A stretch of 64,000 bases of DNA from Campylobacter sp. RM16189 (GTDB lineage Bacteria > Campylobacterota > Campylobacteria > Campylobacterales > Campylobacteraceae). A model generated the notes under the pieces. That model was given only the letters and a program-made list of their open reading frames with translations. It made no database searches and had not been told where the DNA came from. The stretch is from NCBI RefSeq assembly GCF_012978815.1, contig NZ_LIWR01000003.1, positions 1 through 64,000 on the forward strand, in the 5' to 3' direction. Numbering within the stretch: the stretch's first letter is position 1; each line of letters starts with the position of its first letter. The position numbers and the translations under genes are program-made. Shown piece by piece: positions 24,412-34,417 of this stretch.

Positions 24412-25661
24412 TGTATAAATTTAGTGAAATCGCAGATAAGTGCGTAAAGTGTGGTAAGTGTATTCAGGTGTGTACTATACACAACGTAAATAGCGATGAG
24501 GTTACATCTCCACGCGGATTTTTGGATCTGCTTGGAGCTTATGAAAGAGGCGAGCTTGAGCTTGATAAAAACGCTAAAAATATCTTTGAAAGCTGTTTTT
24601 TATGCACTAATTGCGTTGATGTTTGCCCAAATTCGCTTAGGGTTGATACGGCTATAGAAAATGTGCGCAGAAATTTAGCGCAGAAATTTGGCATAGCTTG
24701 GTATAAAAAGATGTTTTTCTGGCTACTTAGACATCGCTTTATTATGGATATCTGTGCTAGGCTTGGATATGTATTTCAAAGTTGTGCGTTTAAGATAAAA
24801 GAGGGCACAATGACTCCTAGGTTTAGCCTTCCTATAGTAAAAAAAGAGAGATTGTTTCCGACTGCTAAAGGAAAGAGCTTTTTAAACTCTCATCCTGAAT
24901 TTATAGATAACGGCGGTGAAAAAACAATAGGAATATTTATAGGATGTATGGGAAACTATGCGTATACGAGCATCGGTGAGAGTTTGTTAAAGATAGCAAA
25001 AGAGTTAAAGCTTAATGTTCATATGATGAAAAAACAGGCCTGTTGCGGTGCACCGGCTTATTTTACAGGCGATTTTGATACGGTTGATTTTTTAGCTAAA
25101 AGAAATATTGAGTATTTTGAGAGTTTAAGCGATAAGCTCGATGCTATAATTATCCCAGAAGCAACTTGTTCTGCGATGGTTAAAGTTGATTACGAACATT
25201 TTTTCCATAATGATGAGTATTGGAGAGATAGAGCTAAAAAAATTAGCGAAAAAATTTTTCTAGCTACTGAATATCTTGAAAAATATACGAATTTGGCCGA
25301 AATTTTAGCTTTAAAGGGCAAAAAACTAGAGTCAATTACCTATCATGACGCCTGTCACGCAAGAAAAATGCAAGGAGTTTATAAAGAGCCCCGTAAACTT
25401 TTGGCGCAAAATTACGATATAGTAGAAATGAGTGATCCAAATGAGTGTTGTGGGTTTGGCGGAGTAACAATGCAGGCTGAAAAATATCACCTGAGTCGTT
25501 CGGCCGGGCAGAGGAAGGCCGCAATGGTAGATGCCGTGAATGTAAAATTTGTAAGTGCTGAATGTAGTGCATGCAAGATGCAAATTTCAAATGCACTTCA
25601 CATACATGGATCAAATGTAAAATTTGAAAATCCTATAGATTTGATAGCGGCAAATTTATGA
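24408..25661 (+). CDS. Fe-S oxidoreductase with two 4Fe-4S sites and CCG domains
   Basis: A 417-residue protein related to GlpC/LutA-type electron-transfer subunits. Two 4Fe-4S motifs are near the start (CVKCGKCIQVC and CFLCTNCVDVC), followed by two cysteine-rich CCG domains (KQACCGAP and ECCGFGG). It has no membrane segment. Similar proteins pass electrons from lactate, glycolate or glycerol-3-phosphate dehydrogenases to quinone or heterodisulfide partners. It overlaps hemN by four bases and ends the operon. The partner dehydrogenase is not in the window; a role as electron donor for HemN is speculation. Confidence 0.85.
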   Translation: MMYKFSEIADKCVKCGKCIQVCTIHNVNSDEVTSPRGFLDLLGAYERGELELDKNAKNIFESCFLCTNCVDVCPNSLRVDTAIENVRRNLAQKFGIAWYKKMFFWLLRHRFIMDICARLGYVFQSCAFKIKEGTMTPRFSLPIVKKERLFPTAKGKSFLNSHPEFIDNGGEKTIGIFIGCMGNYAYTSIGESLLKIAKELKLNVHMMKKQACCGAPAYFTGDFDTVDFLAKRNIEYFESLSDKLDAIIIPEATCSAMVKVDYEHFFHNDEYWRDRAKKISEKIFLATEYLEKYTNLAEILALKGKKLESITYHDACHARKMQGVYKEPRKLLAQNYDIVEMSDPNECCGFGGVTMQAEKYHLSRSAGQRKAAMVDAVNVKFVSAECSACKMQISNALHIHGSNVKFENPIDLIAANL

Positions 25662-25732
25662 AATTTACAATCAAATTAAAAATTTAATTGATAGATTATT
25701 ACGATGATATATTAAATTTTGTTTTTTTGTAG

Positions 25733-25738
25733 TATAAT
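25733..25738 (+). promoter_or_regulatory. Putative -10 element for the Lap-type secretion operon
   Basis: A TATAAT hexamer preceded by a T-rich run lies 48 bases before the ATG of the TolC-family gene. It is the only good promoter candidate before the tightly packed genes that run to about 35.0 kb. Confidence 0.5.
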
Positions 25739-25785
25739 AATTGGGCTATTGCGAGATTAAAGAATTTATTGAAAGGATGTTTATT

Positions 25786-27576
25786 ATGAAAAACATAGTT
25801 GTTATTAGCATGTTAGCTGCTACAAGTATATTATTCGCACAAGATATGTCTTATAGAATATATATGAGTACTGTTAGTGAAGCTATGGGCGAAAAGCAGA
25901 TAAATAGAGCTTTAAAAAAAGTAAGAAGTGAAATTTCGAGTGACTCTAGACTTGATGCTGATATTTATTTAGACAAAGGATATAGGGTTTTGTATGTAGA
26001 TACTGCACCGGTTTCTAAAGAAGAGGCCAGTGAGATACTTTCTCAAATTAAGAAAATTCCTGGCTATGAAGGCTCTTTGATGAAGAGAAAAACTGAGCAG
26101 AGTGCTAGCTCGTTGGTTGTAAAAAATGTCTCTAAAGATGTTGTATCAAAAGAAGTAAAAATGGATACTTCTGGAGAGAAAGAGAGCATTATCGCTCATA
26201 ATATTGTTGAGAAAAAAGTTGAGGAGCCAGTTTTTAAAAACGATAATAATTTAAATAGCTTAACGAATGTGGATAAACAAAATGTTGCTATTAATGAAGT
26301 TATAACTTTAAGTCAGGCTATAAAAACTATTTTAGAAGAAAATCCTGGATTTAAAGAGACTGAATTTGCATATATGCAAGTAGGCAAGGATTTAAATATT
26401 GCAAATAATGCTTACTATCCTACCCTTGATCTGTATGGAACTTATGGATACGCAAAAGAAAAAACTGATGACGGAAGAGTTGTTCAGACAGGTAAGGGCA
26501 AAAAGGCTACGGCCGGAGTAACTTTTGTAGAAAATATATATAATGGCGGAGCCGATAGGAATAGGATTATTTCTCAAAGTCATAGACTTGATGCTGCTGC
26601 ATATAGCGTAGTTCAAAGGGCGGACAGACTGTCCTTGCAACTAGTTAACTCATATCTTGAAGTTATTAAAAATAAAGAATTGCTTAATATTTCAAAAGCT
26701 AATGTAAAAACCCATGAAGAAATTTATGCTCAGATAAAAGATAGAACAGATTCCGGATTTGCTAGAGGATCTGAAGAGAGACAAGCCGGTTCTCGTCTAA
26801 CATTAGCACAAGCTAACTTGGTGGCTCAAGAGAATAACTATTATGATGCTTTAAGCACATTTGAAAAGCTCTATGGAAAAAGAGTTGAGGCTGAAAATTT
26901 AACTCTACCTAATTTTGATTTACCGCTTCCAATTGCTGAATATGTGGTATATGAAAAGGCTATGAGATGTAATCCTACCGTTCTTTTAGAAATGTCTAAT
27001 ATCAAGATGAATGAATCTGTGGTAAATGAAAAAAAGGCTCCTTTTAGACCTAGACTTGATTTTGAGGCATCTGCAGCTTATGAGAGAAATGATGTATTTT
27101 ATGATGATTATAAAAAAGAGCAATATGACGCATTGTTAAGATTAAAATATAACCTTTATAATAAAAATATAGATAAACTTGAAAAAGAAAAAAGCAAGCT
27201 GGCTGTTACAGAGTCTATGCATAGCATGGAAAATGTCAAAAGAGATCTATCTGAGAGCTTGAAATTTTCATGGCAAACATATATTTTGAATCAAAAAAAG
27301 ATGGAGTATCTTGAAAGACACGTTGCGTATTCTAAAGATACTCTTGACTCATATAGAGATGAATTTAGAATAGGCAGAAGAGATCTAATTAATTTACTTG
27401 ACGCAGAGAGCGAGTATAATAATGCTCTTACAGAGATAATTAATACTAAAAATGCACTTTTATATTCTAAATATAGACTTCTTGATAATATGGGTATGCT
27501 TACTGATAGCTTTGAACCAGGATTTTCAAAGAGGTATATTCAAGGCGCTTGCAGTATAGATAGCGACCTTAAATAA
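25786..27576 (+). CDS. TolC-family outer membrane porin of the type I system, with N-terminal extension
   Basis: The outer-membrane exit duct for the type I system encoded by the next genes. After a signal peptide (MKNIVVISML-like, cleaved near FAQ) there is an extra segment of about 160 residues. Its first part, with YRVLYVDTAPVSKEEA, resembles a SPOR-like repeat. The OEP domain follows (about 180-590) with the NGGADRNR turn and coiled-coil repeats. TolC proteins usually run 430-500 residues, so the extension is notable and may bind peptidoglycan. AAGGA lies eight bases before the ATG used; upstream starts lack a signal peptide. Confidence 0.85.
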   Translation: MKNIVVISMLAATSILFAQDMSYRIYMSTVSEAMGEKQINRALKKVRSEISSDSRLDADIYLDKGYRVLYVDTAPVSKEEASEILSQIKKIPGYEGSLMKRKTEQSASSLVVKNVSKDVVSKEVKMDTSGEKESIIAHNIVEKKVEEPVFKNDNNLNSLTNVDKQNVAINEVITLSQAIKTILEENPGFKETEFAYMQVGKDLNIANNAYYPTLDLYGTYGYAKEKTDDGRVVQTGKGKKATAGVTFVENIYNGGADRNRIISQSHRLDAAAYSVVQRADRLSLQLVNSYLEVIKNKELLNISKANVKTHEEIYAQIKDRTDSGFARGSEERQAGSRLTLAQANLVAQENNYYDALSTFEKLYGKRVEAENLTLPNFDLPLPIAEYVVYEKAMRCNPTVLLEMSNIKMNESVVNEKKAPFRPRLDFEASAAYERNDVFYDDYKKEQYDALLRLKYNLYNKNIDKLEKEKSKLAVTESMHSMENVKRDLSESLKFSWQTYILNQKKMEYLERHVAYSKDTLDSYRDEFRIGRRDLINLLDAESEYNNALTEIINTKNALLYSKYRLLDNMGMLTDSFEPGFSKRYIQGACSIDSDLK

Positions 27577-27584
27577 GTACTGAA

Positions 27585-28253
27585 ATGATCGCCCGTATAA
27601 ATACGGACAAAACTATACTTATGGCACTCTTTATGAGTGCCTTTTTTTTATTTTTTCTTTTTGCAGAAAATGAATTTATAAAAGCTTCCACATATGAAAA
27701 AATTGCTAAAATTTATGGCGAGAATGCTAAAAAAAGAGTAATAGGATTAAATAAGCTAATGGTGAGTTTGCAAAACTCTAGTGAGCAAGAGAAGCTTTTG
27801 AAGGTCAATGACTATTTTAATCTTCTTACCTGGAAGGAAGACCAAGATGTGTGGGGAAAGAAAGACTATTGGGCTACCAGAATGGAATTTTTGGGTAAGG
27901 GCGCAGGAGATTGTGAGGATTTCGTAACTGCTAAATATTTTACATTAAAGCAACTTGGCATATCTACCGAAAAGCTCTATTTTACATACGTAAAAGCCGT
28001 TGAATACAATCAAGCTCATATGGTTTTATCATATTATGACACTCCAAAATCAATACCGCTTATCTTAGATAATATAAATCCCAAAATAAGAGTTGCTACA
28101 CAGAGAAAAGATCTTGTTCCTGTCTATAGTTTTAACGGTGATTCCTTGTTTTTGTCTAAGCAGGAGGGTTTGGGGCAAGCAATTCCAGGGGGAAATAAAA
28201 AACAAAATCCAAAATGGTTAAATTTGGTGGATAGAATGAAAGAGGATGGATAA
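27585..28253 (+). CDS. lapG: LapG-type periplasmic cysteine protease (BTLCP)
   Basis: A transglutaminase-like cysteine protease expected to clip a large surface adhesin near its N-terminus and so release it from the cell. A membrane or signal segment occupies about residues 9-27. The catalytic triad is visible: Cys110 in GAGDCEDF, His145 in QAHMVLSY and Asp162 in LILDN. It starts eight bases after the TolC gene and directly abuts the LapD gene, the hallmark LapG-LapD pairing. When c-di-GMP is high, LapD should hold this protease inactive. Confidence 0.88.
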   Translation: MIARINTDKTILMALFMSAFFLFFLFAENEFIKASTYEKIAKIYGENAKKRVIGLNKLMVSLQNSSEQEKLLKVNDYFNLLTWKEDQDVWGKKDYWATRMEFLGKGAGDCEDFVTAKYFTLKQLGISTEKLYFTYVKAVEYNQAHMVLSYYDTPKSIPLILDNINPKIRVATQRKDLVPVYSFNGDSLFLSKQEGLGQAIPGGNKKQNPKWLNLVDRMKEDG

Positions 28254-30184
28254 TGACACTTTTTAAACAGATTATGATTGCAATTATGTCTTTTGGATTG
28301 GCTATATTTATAGCTGTTGGTATATTAAATTTCACCACTATAAATAATTACATATCATCACAGCTTAGTGCAAATGCAAGACATACAGCAAATTCGCTTG
28401 GTCTTGCGATTAAAACAGTGGCCGATTTAAACGATGTTTCAACTATAGAAGCCATGGTTAATTCAATGTTTGATAGCGGTTATTACTCTATGATAAAACT
28501 TGTAGATGTTGATGGCAACTCTCTTGTTGAAAATACTCAAGAGACTGTGGTAGAAGGTGTTCCAAGCTGGTTTGTTAAGAATATAAAATTAAGCGCCCCT
28601 ATAGAGAGTAGTGAAATTATGGACGGATGGTCGAAATTTGGCACTCTTTATGTTCAAAGCAATACTGGCATAGCATACTATGAGTTATATACTATATTAA
28701 AAAATGTATTTTATATACTAACTGTTATATCTATAATAGCTCTTTTTGTAAGTTATTTTGGAATAAAATTTATTTTTATACCTCTTAAGAAAGTTCAGAT
28801 TCAAGCTGAGGCTATTTTAGGAAACCGATTTATAATTCAGGATAAAATTCCATTTACTGTTGATGTTAGGCGTATAGTTTTGGCAATGAATAGTATGGTA
28901 GGTAAGGTTAAAGATATTTTTGAACAGAGTGCGAAAACTCTTAGTAAATACGAGGATTTACTTTATAAAGATGATCAGACGGGACTGTTTAATAGAAGGT
29001 ATTTTCAGAATAAATTTGATGATTATCTATCAAGCGAAGAGTATTCGAGTGGCTCAGTTATGATGGTGTCTTGTAAGGAATTGGATAAACTTAAAAAAGA
29101 TTTAGGTTTTGAAAAGTGGAATAATTTAGTCGTCTCTATAGCAAATTCTATCAGTAGTCATACATCTGGCATGCTATGTTCAAGGCTTAATGATAACGAT
29201 TTTATAGTCATAGCACCGAGTGTTACATCATCAAGATTATTCCATATCGGAGAAAACACTCTCTTGCAGATAAAAGAGATATTTGAAAAAATTGACTTGA
29301 AAAACGACGATTGTTTTGTTAATAGTTCCGTAGTAGAGTATTCTTATGATAGTAAGTTAAAAAATATAATGATTATATCCGATATAACCATATTAAGAGC
29401 CAAGGAGATTGGAAACTTTAAAATCAAAGTTTACGATGAGGGTTCTGAAATATTACTTGGTAAAGAACAATATAGGCAACTTATAATAGACTCTATTGAA
29501 AACAATATGTTTAAATTTGCAGGACAAAAAGTAGTTTCTGTTATAAAAGAGATTGAGCATCATGAGCTATTTTTAAGGCTTGTTGATAAAGACGGTAGGT
29601 GGCAGATGGCAAGTTATTTTATGCCTATGGTAAATGAGTTAAATTTTGCAGCAAAGATAGATTTGTATGTTTTAAATAAAGTTGTAAATATGTTTAAAGA
29701 AAAAACATTGCCACAAGGTGCCATATCTATAAATTTAGGAAAAGAAGTATTAACATCTACTTATTATTTTTCAGAAATTGAAGCAGCATTTAGACAAATT
29801 AGACAAAACGCAACCGGCAAAGTTTATATAGAGATACCAAATAAAGATGAGCTGGATACTTCTATACTTATCAATTTACATAGAAAACTTCTTGAATTCG
29901 GCATAGGCCTTGGATTCGACCATTTTGGATTTGATGCTAAAAGTATAGAGAGAATTAGAGAAATTACTCCTGATTATGTTAAAATTCCAGCCAGAGACTT
30001 GATAGATTTCTTTGGTGAGAGTAGTTCCGAACAAAAGCACTCTTTTGATACAATGATGAGGAGTAAAGATATTAATATCATAGCCATAAGCGTAGAGAGC
30101 AAGAAGCAAAAAGAGAAGCTGGAGTCCCTTGGTATTGTTTCAATGCAAGGAATGTTTATAGAAGAGACAAAAAATATTGGATAA
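28253..30184 (+). CDS. lapD: LapD-type c-di-GMP receptor with degenerate GGDEF and EAL domains
   Basis: An inner-membrane receptor of 643 residues that senses cytoplasmic c-di-GMP and sequesters LapG in the periplasm. Membrane segments at about 8-30 and 148-172 flank a periplasmic LapD_MoxY_N domain with Trp126 in DGWSKFG, plausibly the LapG-contact tryptophan. A HAMP region (about 172-228) follows. The GGDEF domain (about 232-400) has LNDNDF (312-317) in place of GGDEF, and the EAL domain (about 410-640) reads HELFLR instead of EALLR. Both are thus expected to bind rather than make or break the nucleotide. Confidence 0.87.
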   Translation: MTLFKQIMIAIMSFGLAIFIAVGILNFTTINNYISSQLSANARHTANSLGLAIKTVADLNDVSTIEAMVNSMFDSGYYSMIKLVDVDGNSLVENTQETVVEGVPSWFVKNIKLSAPIESSEIMDGWSKFGTLYVQSNTGIAYYELYTILKNVFYILTVISIIALFVSYFGIKFIFIPLKKVQIQAEAILGNRFIIQDKIPFTVDVRRIVLAMNSMVGKVKDIFEQSAKTLSKYEDLLYKDDQTGLFNRRYFQNKFDDYLSSEEYSSGSVMMVSCKELDKLKKDLGFEKWNNLVVSIANSISSHTSGMLCSRLNDNDFIVIAPSVTSSRLFHIGENTLLQIKEIFEKIDLKNDDCFVNSSVVEYSYDSKLKNIMIISDITILRAKEIGNFKIKVYDEGSEILLGKEQYRQLIIDSIENNMFKFAGQKVVSVIKEIEHHELFLRLVDKDGRWQMASYFMPMVNELNFAAKIDLYVLNKVVNMFKEKTLPQGAISINLGKEVLTSTYYFSEIEAAFRQIRQNATGKVYIEIPNKDELDTSILINLHRKLLEFGIGLGFDHFGFDAKSIERIREITPDYVKIPARDLIDFFGESSSEQKHSFDTMMRSKDINIIAISVESKKQKEKLESLGIVSMQGMFIEETKNIG

Positions 30185-30189
30185 TAAAA

Positions 30190-32322
30190 ATGCAAGAAAA
30201 AGTTAAAAACGATGAGCTTTTGGATTGTTTAGTAATTTTTACTAAGCTTCACAATAATCCATATACGGCAGATGCTTTAATTACTGGATTGCCCGTAAAT
30301 GAAAATGAAAGCGTAGAGCTTTTTTCGTTAAACGGTTCAAAATCTCTTTTTACAAGAGCCGCTAAAAGAGCAGGATTTATATCTACTCTTGCCAATAAGG
30401 AAATAGACGAAATTTCCCCTCTTGTGCTACCATGCATTTTGATTTTAAGAGGCAAAAAAGCTTGTATTTTAGAGAGTTTTGAAGACAAGAATCATGCTAA
30501 AATCATAACTCCAGATATGCCAAACGGCTCGAATATAGTAGAGATAAGCAAGCTTAAAGAAGAGTATCTTGGCTATACTTATCTTCTAAAGCGTGAATTT
30601 ATACCAGAAGAAAGCAATAATTATCTTATAGATAGTAAGTCTGAACATTGGTTTTGGGGCACTTTAAAGCGTTCTAAAAAAATTTATATAGATGTATTAA
30701 TCGCCAGTATTGTTGTAAATTTATTTGTTTTAGCAAGTCCGCTTTTTACTATGAATGTATATGATAGAGTTGTTCCAAATAATGCTGTAGAGACTTTATG
30801 GGTACTAGCTCTAGGAGTAGGTTTTGTGTATATAGTGGATCTATTCTTAAAATTTACTAGAACTTATTTTCTTGATATTGCTGGTAAAAAGAGCGATATT
30901 ATTATGAGCTCTTTGCTCTTTGAGAGAGTTATGGATATCAAGCTATCTGTTAAACCAAAATCGGTAGGTTCGTTTGCCAATAATCTTAGAGAATTTGATA
31001 CTGTTAGAAACTTTTTTACATCCAGTACTTTAGTTGTTTTGGTTGATCTTCCGTTCTCTATTCTGTTTCTTTTGGTTATATATTTCTTGTCTGGAGCAAT
31101 GGTTCTTGTTCCTATGGTTTTTATAGTACTTATTATAATATATACTTTTTTGATAAAAGATCCTCTTCAAAATAGTATTAAGAGTACTTTTGAGGCAAGC
31201 GCAAAGAAAAATGGAATACTTATCGAGACTCTAAATGGACTCGAAACAATTAAGACAATGGGCGCTACCGGTCATGCTCAATGGAATTGGGAAGAGGCTA
31301 CAGGAGAGATAGCCAATAAGAGTATAAAATCAAAGCTTATATCTGCCTCCATTGGTACTGTAACCTCTTTTTTGGTACAGTTAAATACTGTAGCGGTAGT
31401 AGTGCTTGGCGTTTATATGATACAGGATATGAAGCTTACTATGGGTGGCCTTATAGCAGCTGTTATGTTATCATCTCGCGCGATAGCTCCTATGGGGCAA
31501 GTGGCTTCGCTATTAGCTAATTTCGAGCAGACCAAAACAGCATATGAAAGTTTAAAAAATATCATGAATTTGCCTGTTGAGCGACCTGATGGCAAAAAAT
31601 TTATTAGAAGAAATACTTTTGATGGTAAGATTGAGTTTAAAAATGTTAGTTTTTCTTATCCCGAGAGTACAAAAAGTTCTCTTGACAGAGTAAATTTTGT
31701 AATTAATCCTGGAGAAAAAGTAGGAATTATAGGTAAAAATGGTTCCGGAAAAACTACTATACAAAAGCTAATTCTTGGGCTTTACTCTCCAACAGACGGC
31801 TCCGTGCTTATAGACGGAATTGATATAAATCAGATAGATCCTGCCGATTTGCGCCGAAATATTGGATATGTACCTCAAGATGTAATGCTTTTTAAAGGAA
31901 CTGTTAGGGCAAATATAGTTTATAAGGCTCCTCATGTCGATGATATGCAGATAATAAAAGCAGCAAAAATAAGTGGAGTCGATGAATATGTGGACTCGCA
32001 TCCTCTTGGATTTGATATGCCTGTGTTTGAAAGAGGCGAGGGTATTAGTGGTGGTCAACGTCAAGCTATAGCAGTGGCAAGAGCTTTTTTGCTTGATAGC
32101 CCGATTATACTTCTCGATGAGCCTACAAATTCTCTTGATAGTAGTGTTGAGGCTAAACTTAAAAATAACCTTAAATACAATACTAAAAATAAAACTATGA
32201 TACTAATAACACACAAAACATCACTTCTTGATCTTGTCGATAGATTAATAGTAGTGGATGGCGGTAAAATTTTACTTGACGGAACAAAAGAAGATGTGTT
32301 GGCAAAGCTTAGCGGGAAGTAG
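30190..32322 (+). CDS. lapB: Type I secretion ABC transporter (LapB-like)
   Basis: The inner-membrane ABC exporter of the system, 710 residues. An N-terminal C39-peptidase-like domain (about 1-130) lacks the catalytic cysteine/histidine signature, as in LapB and HlyB, and would dock substrate without cleaving it. About six membrane segments (about 155-430) are followed by the ATPase with Walker A GKNGSGKTT, signature ISGGQRQ and Walker B ILLDEPTNSLD. It lies between lapD and the adaptor gene with gaps of under ten bases. The substrate is expected to be a large repeat adhesin encoded elsewhere. Confidence 0.9.
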   Translation: MQEKVKNDELLDCLVIFTKLHNNPYTADALITGLPVNENESVELFSLNGSKSLFTRAAKRAGFISTLANKEIDEISPLVLPCILILRGKKACILESFEDKNHAKIITPDMPNGSNIVEISKLKEEYLGYTYLLKREFIPEESNNYLIDSKSEHWFWGTLKRSKKIYIDVLIASIVVNLFVLASPLFTMNVYDRVVPNNAVETLWVLALGVGFVYIVDLFLKFTRTYFLDIAGKKSDIIMSSLLFERVMDIKLSVKPKSVGSFANNLREFDTVRNFFTSSTLVVLVDLPFSILFLLVIYFLSGAMVLVPMVFIVLIIIYTFLIKDPLQNSIKSTFEASAKKNGILIETLNGLETIKTMGATGHAQWNWEEATGEIANKSIKSKLISASIGTVTSFLVQLNTVAVVVLGVYMIQDMKLTMGGLIAAVMLSSRAIAPMGQVASLLANFEQTKTAYESLKNIMNLPVERPDGKKFIRRNTFDGKIEFKNVSFSYPESTKSSLDRVNFVINPGEKVGIIGKNGSGKTTIQKLILGLYSPTDGSVLIDGIDINQIDPADLRRNIGYVPQDVMLFKGTVRANIVYKAPHVDDMQIIKAAKISGVDEYVDSHPLGFDMPVFERGEGISGGQRQAIAVARAFLLDSPIILLDEPTNSLDSSVEAKLKNNLKYNTKNKTMILITHKTSLLDLVDRLIVVDGGKILLDGTKEDVLAKLSGK

Positions 32323-32330
32323 GTAGTATT

Positions 32331-33749
32331 ATGAGCAAAGAGTTAAAAGAAAACTTAAAACGCCAAGAGGATATTGGTAAAAATTTAAATGATTCCGTGG
32401 ATAATATTAAAAGGATTATCCAATCAAAAGAATATGATGCTTACGATTTAAGGTTTATGTCCAGCTTGTCTGAGGCGGTACTAGCAAAGGCTCCATCAAC
32501 TTCAAGAAAAATTTTATATATTATTTTTATAACCGTTGCTTTTCTTGTAGGCTGGGCATCATTTGCCGAGATTGATGAGATTACAAGAGGCACTGGCAAG
32601 ATCATTCCATCGGGCAAAAACCAGATAGTGCAAAATTTAGAAGGCGGTATTATAGAAGAAATTTTTGTCCACATGGGAGATGAGGTTAAGAAAGGTCAAA
32701 TTTTGATAAAAATAGACAATAAAACCTTTTCGAGTAGCTATGGAGAGTCAAAGTTAAGACTTGATGAGCTTCAAGCAAAATATTTAAGGCTTGATGCCGA
32801 AGCTAATGACAAGGAATTTGACTACAATACAACAATGGATGATCAGATGAGGCAATCTGTTGCTTTTGAAAAGAGTCTTTTTGAAACTAATAAGGCTAGA
32901 TTAAGAGAGCAGGTTAATATATTTGAAGAGCAGATTAAACAGCGACAAAGCGAGCTTAGAGAGCTTAGAAATAAAATTTCTCAGACCCAAAATAGTTATA
33001 ATCTAATGCTTAAAGAGAAGCAGATAACTGAACCTCTTTTTAGAAAAGGGCTTGTAAGTGAGGTTGAATATTTGCAGCTTCAAAGAAGAGTGAACGATTT
33101 ACAAGGCGATCTAAATGCGGCTACCTTATCTGTTCCTAGAATAGAATCAACAATAAAAGAGGTTGAAAATAAAGTAACGGAGGCGAGGCTTGCTTTTAAA
33201 AATAATGCAAAAAGAGAGCTTAATGAAGTTTCTGCTGAAATTTCAAGACTAAACGAGAGTCAGATTAATTTAAGTGACAAAGTTGAAAGGACTCTTGTAA
33301 GATCTCCGGTTGATGGAATTGTTAGTAAGCTAATGGTGAATACTGTTTCTGGTGTTATAAAGCCTGGTATGGACATAGCGGAAATTGTACCCAATGAAGA
33401 CACCTTGATAGCCGAAGTTAAAGTAAGACCAGCTGATGTTGCATTTTTAAGACCTGGACTTGAATCTATCGTAAAGCTTACAGCTTATGATTTTTCTATA
33501 TATGGAGGTCTTAAGGGGCAGGTAACTCAGATAAGCGCTGACACCGAGACAAATGAAAAAAGTGGAGAAAGCTACTATCTAGTTAGAATAGAGACACAAA
33601 AAAACTATCTTGGAAGTGAAGAAAAACCGCTTCGTATCAAAGTGGGTATGGTGGCTAGTGCGGATATTATAACAGGTAAAAAGACTGTGCTTGATTATCT
33701 ATTAAAACCTATTCTAAAAGCCAAACAAAATGCTTTAAGAGAGAGATGA
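32331..33749 (+). CDS. lapC: HlyD-family type I secretion adaptor (LapC-like)
   Basis: The periplasmic adaptor bridging the ABC exporter and the TolC-family porin. The 472-residue protein has a short cytoplasmic N-terminus, one membrane segment (about 58-80), a lipoyl half (about 100-135), and a long coiled-coil hairpin (about 140-310) with a turn near the RKGLVSEVEYLQL stretch. The second lipoyl half (RSPVDGIVSK) and beta-barrel domain complete it. It is preceded by the ABC gene at a nine-base gap and overlaps the unknown 219-residue gene by an ATGA junction. Confidence 0.9.
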   Translation: MSKELKENLKRQEDIGKNLNDSVDNIKRIIQSKEYDAYDLRFMSSLSEAVLAKAPSTSRKILYIIFITVAFLVGWASFAEIDEITRGTGKIIPSGKNQIVQNLEGGIIEEIFVHMGDEVKKGQILIKIDNKTFSSSYGESKLRLDELQAKYLRLDAEANDKEFDYNTTMDDQMRQSVAFEKSLFETNKARLREQVNIFEEQIKQRQSELRELRNKISQTQNSYNLMLKEKQITEPLFRKGLVSEVEYLQLQRRVNDLQGDLNAATLSVPRIESTIKEVENKVTEARLAFKNNAKRELNEVSAEISRLNESQINLSDKVERTLVRSPVDGIVSKLMVNTVSGVIKPGMDIAEIVPNEDTLIAEVKVRPADVAFLRPGLESIVKLTAYDFSIYGGLKGQVTQISADTETNEKSGESYYLVRIETQKNYLGSEEKPLRIKVGMVASADIITGKKTVLDYLLKPILKAKQNALRER

Positions 33750-34405
33750 TGCTAGAACAATCCGCTTTTTTAATAGAAGAGAGCGATAGTATATCTGGCG
33801 TTACCCATAAAACTACAGCCGATAAGGCTATTTATAGTGGTAAATTTAGCGAATATATAGTAACAAAATCCAAGCTTATAAAAGAGAGCTTGGTTGTAAC
33901 AGATATGTTAAACGATAGAGATGGAGTTGATATTATAAATTCATCGATAAAAGAGCTGATCTTTAGTGATTGTGTTAAAAAATTTAGTGAAATTTGCTCA
34001 AATTTTATTGAGCTTAAAGAAGTTCAAGAATCAAATTTAGATAATCAATTCAAATTTTCGATTGCAGAAGAAGATAGTAAAAATTTTATATACAGATTTA
34101 AAGAGGCTATAGACATGCCTTTTGATAGCGTGAGAAGTATAAAGATTTTTATAAATGGTTATAATGAAATTTCAGAAAGTATAAATTTTGATTTGGATCT
34201 TTTGAGGGATGAAAGCCAGTATAAATATAAGATTACAAGTAATACTATTGAAATTATAATATTGACCAATTTGACTGCAAGTTTGACAAAGGAGTTTTTA
34301 AAAACTTTTACTTATAAAAAGATGAATTCAAATTGTAGCGAGATAAAAGAGATTTATATAATTATTAATGATATTTTAATTTATAAGACAGAGATTGAAA
34401 TTTAA
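33746..34405 (+). CDS. Unknown protein encoded within the Lap-type operon (219 residues)
   Basis: I recognise no family. The product is acidic, without signal peptide or membrane segment, and so cytoplasmic or exported by an unusual route. It mixes helical stretches (about 35-110) with strand-rich parts rich in Ile and Asn (about 130-219). The start overlaps the adaptor stop (ATGATG), making translation coupled. It is followed 12 bases later by a LuxR-type regulator. Placement suggests an accessory role in secretion or regulation, for example a substrate-specific chaperone. This is inference only. Confidence 0.7.
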   Translation: MMLEQSAFLIEESDSISGVTHKTTADKAIYSGKFSEYIVTKSKLIKESLVVTDMLNDRDGVDIINSSIKELIFSDCVKKFSEICSNFIELKEVQESNLDNQFKFSIAEEDSKNFIYRFKEAIDMPFDSVRSIKIFINGYNEISESINFDLDLLRDESQYKYKITSNTIEIIILTNLTASLTKEFLKTFTYKKMNSNCSEIKEIYIIINDILIYKTEIEI

Positions 34406-34417
34406 AAAAGAGTTTAA

